Under the pieces are notes generated by a model. The model was not told where the DNA came from. It worked only from the letters and a program-made list of their open reading frames with translations, and ran no database searches. Shown piece by piece: positions 7,582 through 14,042 of a stretch of 32,304 nucleotides of DNA (positions within the stretch are counted from its first letter, which is position 1; each line of letters begins with the position of its first letter). This stretch comes from Oscillospiraceae bacterium (GTDB taxonomy: Bacteria; Bacillota; Clostridia; Oscillospirales; Acutalibacteraceae): positions 1 to 32,304 of the forward strand of contig SVOD01000008.1 in the NCBI GenBank assembly GCA_015066575.1, read 5' to 3'. The position numbers and the translations under genes are program-made.

Positions 7582-8133
7582 TTGAGCAATTTTAATCTTT
7601 TTTTCCTGCTTTTCATCGGGCTGTTTTTGGCAATAGCCATCGTATTTATCGTTTTGTACTTTTTTAAAAACAAAGCGGCGCCCGCTAATACCGCAGCCGC
7701 GCAGAGCGGCGCGAAGGAGCAGGAGGTCTACCGCTTTGCCGATGCGTTTGAAACAGTAAACCTTTTGGGCAAAACCCCGTCGCAAACCGATGTAAATGAA
7801 AACTACTTTACAGAAAAAGGGATGTGGCAGGTGCTGGCATTTGATACGCTTCTGTTTCAAAAAGAGGCATATGGCTGGATTTACTTTTCCGGTGAAGGGC
7901 AACTTGCCGATACGGTCTATGTCAATTCAAAGCAGATGAATTTCAAGCAGTGCCGCGAGGCGCTCACCGCGCGCTATGGAGAGCCCGCAAGCGAGTGGGA
8001 AACACCCTATGTGGAGGTAAACGGCGGCGCGCAAAGCGGCTGTCGTTTCCAAAGCGAAGAATTGCTCATCGAACTCACGCACGGCAGCGAGAGGGAGTAT
8101 ATAGAGTTGCAAATTCAAAATTCTAAATGCTAA
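7582..8133 (+). CDS. Membrane-anchored protein of unknown function
   Basis: I choose the TTG start at 7582, with GGGAG seven bases upstream, giving 183 residues; the track ORF begins upstream of the promoter. One hydrophobic segment (FNLFFLLFIGLFLAIAIVFIVLYFF, about 4-28) is followed by FKNK and an Ala-rich linker, suggesting a single anchor. The soluble part (about 48-183) contains aromatic and acidic strands (GWIYFSGEGQLADTVYVNS) and is not recognised. The last residues (QIQNSKC) are encoded by a 7-bp-period AT-rich array, so the present C-terminus may come from repeat insertion. It is followed 39 bases later by the alcohol dehydrogenase and is possibly co-transcribed with it. Confidence 0.75.
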   Translation: MSNFNLFFLLFIGLFLAIAIVFIVLYFFKNKAAPANTAAAQSGAKEQEVYRFADAFETVNLLGKTPSQTDVNENYFTEKGMWQVLAFDTLLFQKEAYGWIYFSGEGQLADTVYVNSKQMNFKQCREALTARYGEPASEWETPYVEVNGGAQSGCRFQSEELLIELTHGSEREYIELQIQNSKC

Positions 8134-8140
8134 ATTGAAA
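8110..8140 (+). repeat. AT-rich heptamer array across a gene end
   Basis: The sequence reads as 7-bp units of the form CAAAATT, CTAAATG and CTAAATT. The framework AATTC-NN-AATGC-NN-AATT is the same as in the TCGGAAT/GCGGAAT arrays, with TA in place of GG. It encodes the last residues of the upstream CDS and ends just before the next gene's Shine-Dalgarno. Confidence 0.65.
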
Positions 8141-8172
8141 GATAACAATTCAGAGTAAGAAAGGAAATAACT

Positions 8173-9336
8173 ATGCAAAATTTTCAGTATTGTACCCCGA
8201 CAAAATTGATTTTCGGGAAAGGGGTTATCGACCAACTGCCCGCAGTCATGGAGCAGTTCGGCAAAAGGGTGCTGATGACCTACGGTTGCGGCAGTATTAA
8301 AAAGAGCGGGCTTTATGACAAAGTGAAGGCGCTGCTGCCACAAAAAGAAATATTTGATTTGGCTGGCATTGAGCCCAACCCCAAGTATAACCCGAGTGTG
8401 CTCGAGGGTGTTAAAATTTGTAAAGAGGAAGCGATAGATGTCATTCTCAGCGTGGGCGGCGGCAGTGTGCTCGACTGTTCAAAAGCCATCGCCGCCGGCG
8501 CAAAGTATGCCGGAGACCCCTGGGACCTCATCAGCTACAAGGTGAAGGCAAAGGATGCGCTCCCGATTGTCGACATTCTCACCCTTGCCGCCACGGGCAG
8601 CGAGTTTGACGCGGGCGGTGTGATTTCGCGCACCGAAACCAACGATAAAATCGGTTATATTGACCCGCTTCTTTACCCGCGCGTTTCCCTGTTGGACCCG
8701 ACCTATACCTTTACCGTTTCCAAAAAGCAGACGGCGGCAGGCTGTGCTGACGCCATGAACCACATTATCGAGCAGTATTTCTGCGCGGATTCCACATTGC
8801 TTAACGACGGCTTTATGGAGGCGGCGCTGAAAAGCTTGATGATTCAAACAAGAAAGTGCCTCGAAAACCCGGAGGACTATACTGCCAGAGCCGAAATGAT
8901 GCTTTGCTGCACCTATGGCTGCAACCGCATTTATTCGCTCGGTAACAGCCAGTCCGGCTGGCCGTGCCACGGGATTGAGCACGCCTTGAGCGCGTATTAT
9001 GACATTACACACGGCGAGGGGCTTGCCATTATCACCCCGCGCTGGATGGAACACATTTTAAATGAAAATTCGGTGGCGCGCTTTGTTAAATACGGTGTCA
9101 ATGTTTTCGGCATTGATGAGAATCAGGAAAAGTTTGCGATTGCTCATCAGGCGATTGAAGCCACTTACAAATTCTTCGAGTCCATCGGCATTCCGATGCA
9201 CTTGCGCGAAGTGGGGATTGATGAGAGCCGTATCGGCGAAATGGCGCACCATATCGCGGTCAATGAAGGGCTCGAAAACGCCTGGGTACCGCTAAGCGAA
9301 GAAGATTTAACAGAAATTTTGACCGCTTCACTCTAA
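8173..9336 (+). CDS. Iron-containing alcohol dehydrogenase (butanol dehydrogenase-like)
   Basis: This is a group III, metal-dependent alcohol dehydrogenase of the YqhD/BdhA type, which interconverts aldehydes and alcohols with NAD(P)H in the cytoplasm. The 387-residue length is typical. VGGGSVLDCSKAIAAG (about 95-110) is the nucleotide-binding GGGS loop. Metal ligands are expected in GCADAMNHIIEQYF and HGIEHALSAYYDITHGEG, and both His-rich motifs are intact. The start ATG follows AAAGGA. It fits fermentative metabolism, regenerating NAD(P)+ from aldehydes, but the substrate cannot be read from sequence. The leftward NAD salvage operon is convergent with it, with a shared hairpin terminator between them. 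Confidence 0.93.
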   Translation: MQNFQYCTPTKLIFGKGVIDQLPAVMEQFGKRVLMTYGCGSIKKSGLYDKVKALLPQKEIFDLAGIEPNPKYNPSVLEGVKICKEEAIDVILSVGGGSVLDCSKAIAAGAKYAGDPWDLISYKVKAKDALPIVDILTLAATGSEFDAGGVISRTETNDKIGYIDPLLYPRVSLLDPTYTFTVSKKQTAAGCADAMNHIIEQYFCADSTLLNDGFMEAALKSLMIQTRKCLENPEDYTARAEMMLCCTYGCNRIYSLGNSQSGWPCHGIEHALSAYYDITHGEGLAIITPRWMEHILNENSVARFVKYGVNVFGIDENQEKFAIAHQAIEATYKFFESIGIPMHLREVGIDESRIGEMAHHIAVNEGLENAWVPLSEEDLTEILTASL

Positions 9337-9350
9337 GCAATTAAAACTTG

Positions 9351-9390
9351 AAAGGCAACGGAAAATGTTCCGTTGCCTTTGCTTTTGTAC
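9351..9390. terminator. Terminator between alcohol dehydrogenase and pncB
   Basis: AAAGGCAACGGAA-AATG-TTCCGTTGCCTTT is a perfect 13-bp stem with a 4-base loop, followed by GCTTTTG. It lies between convergent genes and its near-symmetrical form could stop transcription from both sides, although the T tract is better on the plus strand. Confidence 0.88.
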
Positions 9391-9406
9391 AGCCTCTGTT
9401 TGTCGT

Positions 9407-10600
9407 TTATTTCTCTCGGTGGAGCCGGAAAGCAACCGAATCTTTTAAGTACTTGAGATAGTCCGGGTCCTTACACATCGCTTTACCCGGTGTGTCCGAG
9501 AGCTTTGCAACCGGTCTGCCGTTGACATATTGCAGTTTAATAACAATGTTCAGCGGCGTAATGCCCGTATCATTCGAGCAGAAGGTGCCGATGCCGAAGG
9601 AAACCTTTGTCTTATCTTTAAAGTAGTCATAGAGCTCTTGCGCTCTGTCAAAATCCAAGCTGTCGCTAAAGAGCAGCAGTTTGGTTTTGGGGTCAACCCC
9701 GTATTTTTGATAGTGTGCAATGATTTTTTCGCCCCATTCGTACGGGTCGCCGCTGTCGTGGCGCACACCGTTATAGTTATTGACCATGGAGCGGTCAAAA
9801 TCGAGCAAGAACAGGTCGGTGGTAATCGTATCGGTCAGCGCCGTACCGTTATCACCCTTATATTCGGCATACCAGTCCTGCATCGCGTAGTGGTTGGTGT
9901 AGGCGAGGGGAATGGAATCAATGCCTTGGTACATCTGCACAAATTCGTGCGCAAAGGTGCCGATGGGGGTGAGGTGGTATTTCATCGCCAGGTAGACATT
10001 GGAGGTGCCCACGCAGTTGTCGGTTTCGCTTGCCAAGCGGCGCACCACTTCATCCTGCCACGCGCGCGAGAGCCTGCGGCGGCAGCCGAACTCGGCGTAT
10101 TTGAAGGTGTATTTACCGCTTTGAAAGGCGGCAATTTTTTCCTCTAAGCGGCGCTGCGCTTCTTCTAAAAGCAGCGCGTAGTCATATTGCATTCTAAAGT
10201 AGACTTCGTTGACTATTTCGAGCAGGAAGATTTCAAACTGCATCGCGCTGAAGAGCGGACCGTTGACCACAATCTCCAACTTGCCGTTTTCATCCAGTGA
10301 GGTGGTGACATACTCGCGAATCGGGCGCCACAGGCGCAGGAATTCCACATAGTCGTTTTTAATAAAGCGAATGGAGCGCAGGTAGTCAAGCTCTTCTTTG
10401 GTAAAGCGCAGGGAGCACAGGTGGTCGATTTGGGCATTGATTTCGGCGAGCATTTCGGGTGTGAACACAATGCCTTCGTTGCGGCATTTGAAGTAATATT
10501 CGCCGATTAAATCGGTATGCTTGTGAAAAATCACCTGGTCCATATTAAATTTATACAGGTCGGTGTCTAACAGAGAAGTAATAATCGGTTCTAATTTCAT
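9407..10600 (-). CDS. pncB: Nicotinate phosphoribosyltransferase
   Basis: The enzyme converts nicotinate plus PRPP (with ATP) to nicotinate mononucleotide in NAD salvage. The 397-residue protein matches the PncB family. It has LLDTDLYKFNMDQVIF at the N-terminus, FGCRRRLS and GTSNVYLA in the middle, GTFAHEFVQMYQ around the region of the catalytic His, then RHDSGDPYEWGEK, FGIGTFCSND and KLSDTPGKAM in the PRPP/phosphate-binding barrel. The ATG has GAGG eight bases upstream. It lies 25 bases after nadE in the same orientation, so one transcript probably makes both salvage enzymes. Confidence 0.96.
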   Translation of the reverse strand: MKLEPIITSLLDTDLYKFNMDQVIFHKHTDLIGEYYFKCRNEGIVFTPEMLAEINAQIDHLCSLRFTKEELDYLRSIRFIKNDYVEFLRLWRPIREYVTTSLDENGKLEIVVNGPLFSAMQFEIFLLEIVNEVYFRMQYDYALLLEEAQRRLEEKIAAFQSGKYTFKYAEFGCRRRLSRAWQDEVVRRLASETDNCVGTSNVYLAMKYHLTPIGTFAHEFVQMYQGIDSIPLAYTNHYAMQDWYAEYKGDNGTALTDTITTDLFLLDFDRSMVNNYNGVRHDSGDPYEWGEKIIAHYQKYGVDPKTKLLLFSDSLDFDRAQELYDYFKDKTKVSFGIGTFCSNDTGITPLNIVIKLQYVNGRPVAKLSDTPGKAMCKDPDYLKYLKDSVAFRLHREK

Positions 10601-10625
10601 GCTATGTACCTCGGTATAAGATTAC

Positions 10626-11360
10626 TTATATTGTGGGTATGTGCGGGTCAAATGCCGGCATTAACTGCAATTTAAACAGATTCAGGCGATGGCGGCGGTC
10701 AATATTGGCTTTCTTTTCGCTGTCGGCAATGCTGCCTGTGCGAATGTAGGTATCCAACTCGGCATAGGTAAAGCCGAGGTTGTCCTCATCGGTCTTGCCG
10801 CTCAAGCCGTCAATCGGCGGCTTTTCAATAAGCACCTCTGGTAAGCCCAATTCTCTGCCGATGGCTTTCATCTCCTGCACGGTCAGGTTTGAACAGGGGC
10901 TGAAGTCGCCCGCGGCATCACCGTAGCGCGTGGAGTAGCCCACCCAGTCCTCGGAAAGGTTGCAGGTGTTTGCCACCCTGCCGTTGTGGCTTTGTGCGAC
11001 CGCATAGAGCGTGCTCATGCGCAGGCGCGGCGGCAGGTTGATAATGCTTTGCTCGGAGAGCGTAAAGGGCATACTCTCTTTGAGCGACTCAAATGCGGCG
11101 CCGATATTGACCGTGTAGTGGCGAATACCCAAGTGCTCAACAAGCAACTGCGCCATATCGATATCGCTCTGCGCGCCGTTGGGCATCAGCACCCCGATAA
11201 CGCGCTCTTTCCCCAGCGCCTCGGCGCACAGCGCCGCGACAATCGAACTGTCCTTGCCGCCGGAGATACCGACAATCGCATTGCAGCCTTTTCCGTTTTC
11301 TTCAAAGAAGGCGCGAATCCACGCCACACAATCGTCTTTTATGCGTTTGGCATCAAACAT
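10626..11360 (-). CDS. nadE: NAD(+) synthetase, ammonia-type
   Basis: NadE amidates deamido-NAD to NAD using ATP and ammonia. The 244-residue protein has only the synthetase domain; no N-terminal glutaminase domain is present. The PP-loop GISGGKDSSIVAALC lies near residues 31-45. NLSEDWVGYSTRYGDAAGDFSP and KPPIDGLSGKTDEDNLGFTYAELD are the family's substrate-loop and C-terminal signatures. The start ATG is preceded by AAAGGAG. It is first in a nadE-pncB operon driven by a good promoter at 11399-11427. Ammonia from the medium or a free glutaminase would be the expected nitrogen source; that is inference. Confidence 0.96.
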   Translation of the reverse strand: MFDAKRIKDDCVAWIRAFFEENGKGCNAIVGISGGKDSSIVAALCAEALGKERVIGVLMPNGAQSDIDMAQLLVEHLGIRHYTVNIGAAFESLKESMPFTLSEQSIINLPPRLRMSTLYAVAQSHNGRVANTCNLSEDWVGYSTRYGDAAGDFSPCSNLTVQEMKAIGRELGLPEVLIEKPPIDGLSGKTDEDNLGFTYAELDTYIRTGSIADSEKKANIDRRHRLNLFKLQLMPAFDPHIPTI

Positions 11361-11398
11361 AGTGTTCTCCTTTTTAATAGGTAAAAGGTATTTCTTTT

Positions 11399-11427
11399 AT
11401 TATATGCTTATTGCGTGCGTTTTTCAA
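11399..11427 (-). promoter_or_regulatory. Promoter of nadE-pncB
   Basis: On the minus strand, TTGAAA (11427-11422) and TATAAT (11404-11399) are separated by 17 bp. The predicted start is about 30 bases before the nadE ATG. Confidence 0.85.
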
Positions 11428-11436
11428 GTAGCGCGA

Positions 11437-11484
11437 CAAATAAGGATTTGCGGAGCCCCTTGCGGGCTCCCAAATCCTTATTTG
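11437..11484. repeat. Dispersed CAAATAAGG palindrome
   Basis: CAAATAAGGATTTG (11437-11450) pairs perfectly with CAAATCCTTATTTG (11471-11484). The centre has its own stem GGAGCCC/GGGCTCC. The outer arms match elements at 31-78 and 5758-5808, while the inner stem sequence is different. It lies upstream of the nadE promoter. Confidence 0.85.
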
Positions 11485-11487
11485 AAT

Positions 11488-11540
11488 TCGGAATTCGGAA
11501 TGCGGAATTAGTGGTGGCAAGGCTACGCCTTGCATTTTAA
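11488..11540 (+). repeat. Heptamer array with GTGG-hairpin module
   Basis: TCGGAAT, TCGGAAT, GCGGAAT (11488-11508), then TAGTGGTG and the hairpin GCAAGGC-TAC-GCCTTGC (11517-11533), then ATTTTAAA. This is the same module order as at 23132-23190. The sequence from 11541 to about 11610 shows no recognisable element. Confidence 0.85.
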
Positions 11541-11619
11541 AGATTTCTCGCAATCTCGAAATAATAAATCATTAGCTGTTACAAGGTTTTTTTACTTGTG
11601 AGTAAAGACTACATTTTCA

Positions 11620-11730
11620 CAATAGAGCGAAGCGGAACAAGTGCGAATGTGTCGCCCTTTAATTCCGAATTCCGAACTCCGAATTCCGCATTGCTGTTCA
11701 TAGAACAGCTCGACAAATCCTTATTTGTCG
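11620..11730 (-). repeat. Inverted copy of the heptamer array and its tail, plus hairpins
   Basis: Read on the minus strand this is a GCGGAAT/TCGGAGT/TCGGAAT/TCGGAAT array (11689-11662) followed by AAAGGGCGACACATTCGCAC and a TTCCGCTTCGCTCTA tail, nearly identical to 17231-17300 in the opposite orientation. On the plus strand it is followed by GCTGTTC-ATA-GAACAGC (11693-11709) and CGACAAAT-CCTT-ATTTGTCG (11711-11730). Confidence 0.85.
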
Positions 11731-11733
11731 AAC

Positions 11734-11763
11734 AAAAAAGAAAAACGAGTGCTTGCGCACTCG
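11734..11763 (-). terminator. Terminator of the small acidic protein gene
   Basis: On the minus strand CGAGTGC-GCAA-GCACTCG is followed by TTTTTCTTTTTT. It begins 17 bases beyond the stop codon of the gene at 11781-12023. Confidence 0.92.
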
Positions 11764-11780
11764 TTGCTCTTTTTTGATAA

Positions 11781-12023
11781 TTATTCAGCTTTTTCTTCTT
11801 CTGCAACTTCTTCAGCTGCTTCTTCAGCCGGTTCTTCAGCTGCTTCGTTGAGTTCACAACCTTCGCAGTCTTCGCATTCGCACTCGAAGCAATCGAATTC
11901 ATCCCAATCTTCGTCATCGTCATCACCGACGAACTTGTTGATGATGAAATATGCGCCTGCAGCGATAGCGGCTACGATAATGATAGCACCAACTACTTTA
12001 AGAATCACTTTTAAAAGACCCAT
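11781..12023 (-). CDS. Small acidic membrane protein with a Cys cluster
   Basis: I do not recognise this 80-residue protein. Residues 1-9 contain two Lys, and about 8-29 form one hydrophobic segment (VVGAIIIVAAIAAGAYFII). A strongly acidic stretch follows, with five cysteines spaced CxxCxCxxCxxC (45-56). The tail is built of Ala/Glu repeats (EEPAEEAAEEVAEEEK). The layout suggests a membrane-anchored, metal- or disulfide-forming acidic domain, which is inference. GGAGG lies eight bases before the ATG, the promoter is a perfect SigA consensus, and a strong terminator follows, so it is a complete monocistronic unit expected to be highly expressed. It is divergent from the PASTA pseudokinase gene. 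Confidence 0.85.
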   Translation of the reverse strand: MGLLKVILKVVGAIIIVAAIAAGAYFIINKFVGDDDDEDWDEFDCFECECEDCEGCELNEAAEEPAEEAAEEVAEEEKAE

Positions 12024-12052
12024 GGTAATACCTCCGAAATTTATTTGATTTA

Positions 12053-12081
12053 ATTATAATATATCTTTGGCATATTGTCAA
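12053..12081 (-). promoter_or_regulatory. Perfect consensus SigA promoter for the small acidic protein
   Basis: On the minus strand TTGACA (12081-12076) and TATAAT (12058-12053) are separated by 17 bp, a perfect match to the vegetative consensus. Confidence 0.92.
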
Positions 12082-12139
12082 ATCATTTTGTCTTTTTTAG
12101 CACAAAGTTTATTATTCCTGCCGCCCGCATAAAATATAC

Positions 12140-12168
12140 TTGAAGAAAAACTTATTATTCGCTATAAT
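12140..12168 (+). promoter_or_regulatory. Promoter of the PASTA pseudokinase gene
   Basis: TTGAAG (12140-12145) and TATAAT (12163-12168) with 17-bp spacing, about 45 bases upstream of the TTG start. It diverges from the 12053-12081 promoter. Confidence 0.85.
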
Positions 12169-12219
12169 AAATTAAATAGAAAGAAATTTGAAAAACAGAT
12201 ACATTATGGAGATATAACA

Positions 12220-13863
12220 TTGAGTGCAGACAAATATACCTTACAGAGACTCTGTATGAACTGCTTTGAAGAAAAAGGCGATGTCCGTACCTGCCCCTAC
12301 TGCGGCTATGCTGACGGCGCGGCGCAGGGCACGTGGCATTTGCCGCTCAGAGCGATTATTGCCAACCGCTATGCTGTCGGCAGATTTCTCGGCGCGAACG
12401 GTGACGGCGCAACGTACCTGGGCTACGATGTCAGAAGCGAGTCGCCGATTATCATCAGAGAATTCTTACCTGTCAATCTCATTGACAGGGCGCCGGATTA
12501 CAGCATTCGCCCGCAAGTACAGTATGCGCAGAGCTTTGCCGCTTGCAAAGAAGAATTTTTGAACCTGTGGCGCGGTATTGCGCGCATGCGTGAGCTGACC
12601 GGTGTGATGACCATTTATGACATCACCGAGGATTTCGGGACAGTCTATGTCATCAGCGAATATATCGAAACCATCACGTTCCGCGACTATTTGGATGCAC
12701 AGCCCTCCGGCAGGCTGCCGTGGGAAGAAGTTAAGCGCTTGTTTATGCCCTTGCTTTCCACGCTCTCGGAGCTGCATAAGGCGGGGATTGTGCACGGCTG
12801 TATTTCTCCGAATTCGCTGCGCATTTGTAAGGATGGCAGAGTCAGGCTCTTCCAATTCAGTATTCCCGAAGTGCGCACGGTCGGCGAAGTGCTGCCTACC
12901 GCGATTTCGCCCGGTTTTGCGGCACTGGAGCAGTATTCCGCGAGCGAGACCATTGGTCCGTGGAGCGATGTGTACTCCTTCTCGGCGCTTATCTACCGCT
13001 CGCTGACGGGCAATACACTGCCCGAGGCACCCCAGCGCATTAACGATGAAACCATCGCCATTCCCGACGAGGTCAGGCAGAACACGCCGGAGTACGTGTT
13101 TGAAGCCCTGTGGCGCGGTTTGCGTGTCAATTCCAAGCTCAGAACAAGGAGCCTGGAAAGCCTGCAAAATCAGCTCAACGGTGTGCGCGAAAAAATTGCC
13201 GAAGCGGTGGATACCGAAGAGGAAGAAGCGTTACCGCCCCCCGAACCGCCAAAGAAAAGCCACGGCGGCTTGATAGCGTTTCTTATCATCCTTGTGATTT
13301 TGGCGGCTGCCGCTGCCTTGGCACTGACTGTTTTCAGGGAGCAGACCTTCTCGTTGCTCGGCATTACCTCCTCCACACCGGCGGCAGAGCACACCACGAG
13401 CGAGGAAATGGTAACCGTGCCGAACTTTGTGACTTCCAACATGACCAAAGAGCAGATTAAAAACAATGTGATTTGGAATGAAGATTTCTACATCGTCTTT
13501 GAAGAAAAAACCGATTTGAATGCGGATATCAACCATATCTGTTCGCAGTCGGTTCCGGCGGGAGAGAGTGTCAACAAGGGCACACAGATTATTTTAGATG
13601 TCTGCATCGGCAGGCCGGATGTGGAATTGCCGAATGTGACCGAGATGAGGGAAGCCGATGCGGTTAAAACGCTGGAAAAATTAGGCTTTACGGTCAGTGT
13701 GGTCTATGTCGATAACGACGGCACAAAGCCCAAGGGCGTTGTCAGCCAAATGTCCAAGGATGCGGGCGTGACCTATACCTACGGCACGGAAGTGGTGCTT
13801 TCGGTCTATGCCGAAGTGAAACCGACAACCACGCAGCCGGAAACGACCACGCTTAAACAATAA
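12220..13863 (+). CDS. Zinc-ribbon, pseudokinase, transmembrane, double-PASTA protein
   Basis: The 547-residue protein has a Cys4 ribbon (CMNC at 12-15, CPYC at 25-28), a kinase-like domain (about 48-320), a membrane segment (about 350-371) and two extracellular PASTA repeats (about 398-463 and 468-532), then a Thr-rich tail. The fold order matches the Clostridia family of membrane Ser/Thr kinases with an N-terminal ribbon. However, the catalytic-loop HRDxKxxN position reads HGCISPNS (192-199) and the DFG position reads FQFS (211-214). The ATP-lysine position reads IIIREF, with Arg instead of Lys. The C-lobe SDVYSFSALIYRSLTG is kept. It should therefore bind or sense rather than phosphorylate. 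TTG start 12220 has GGAG eight bases upstream. Confidence 0.88.
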   Translation: MSADKYTLQRLCMNCFEEKGDVRTCPYCGYADGAAQGTWHLPLRAIIANRYAVGRFLGANGDGATYLGYDVRSESPIIIREFLPVNLIDRAPDYSIRPQVQYAQSFAACKEEFLNLWRGIARMRELTGVMTIYDITEDFGTVYVISEYIETITFRDYLDAQPSGRLPWEEVKRLFMPLLSTLSELHKAGIVHGCISPNSLRICKDGRVRLFQFSIPEVRTVGEVLPTAISPGFAALEQYSASETIGPWSDVYSFSALIYRSLTGNTLPEAPQRINDETIAIPDEVRQNTPEYVFEALWRGLRVNSKLRTRSLESLQNQLNGVREKIAEAVDTEEEEALPPPEPPKKSHGGLIAFLIILVILAAAAALALTVFREQTFSLLGITSSTPAAEHTTSEEMVTVPNFVTSNMTKEQIKNNVIWNEDFYIVFEEKTDLNADINHICSQSVPAGESVNKGTQIILDVCIGRPDVELPNVTEMREADAVKTLEKLGFTVSVVYVDNDGTKPKGVVSQMSKDAGVTYTYGTEVVLSVYAEVKPTTTQPETTTLKQ

Positions 13864-13913
13864 AAAACAGCTCCCGACAGAATAAAACGGGCTGAAAATG
13901 TCATATACTATTA

Positions 13914-13945
13914 GGGCACAAGGGAATGACCTTGTGCCCGTTTTT
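13914..13945 (+). terminator. Terminator after the pseudokinase gene
   Basis: GGGCACAAGG-GAATGA-CCTTGTGCCC is a perfect 10-bp stem followed by GTTTTT. Confidence 0.92.
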
Positions 13946-13955
13946 AATGCAGAAT

Positions 13956-14003
13956 TCGGAATGCGGAATTCGGAATTAAATGGCGACACATTCGCGCTTG
14001 TTA
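13956..14003 (+). repeat. Heptamer array with partial GGCGACACATTCGC tail
   Basis: TCGGAAT, GCGGAAT, TCGGAAT (13956-13976) followed by AAATGGCGACACATTCGCGCTTGTT. The tail stops short of the TTCCGC part seen in other copies. It lies between the pseudokinase terminator and clpC; no CtsR-type operator (tandem GGTCAAA heptads) was found here. Confidence 0.8.
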
Positions 14004-14042
14004 ATAATGTGAGTGCATGTAGCAAGAGAAAGGCTAATAAGT

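Noticed and set aside
9530-10147. 205-residue plus-strand ORF opposite pncB
   Set aside because: It is antisense to a gene with full family motifs, and its translation shows no domain; treated as a shadow ORF.
11488-11508. GAATTC-rich arrays as a cloning or assembly artefact
   Set aside because: The arrays vary between copies, occur in both orientations at many gene borders and carry long specific tails, which does not fit linker contamination.
13946-14042. CtsR operator before clpC
   Set aside because: No tandem GGTCAAA-type heptads are present in this gap.
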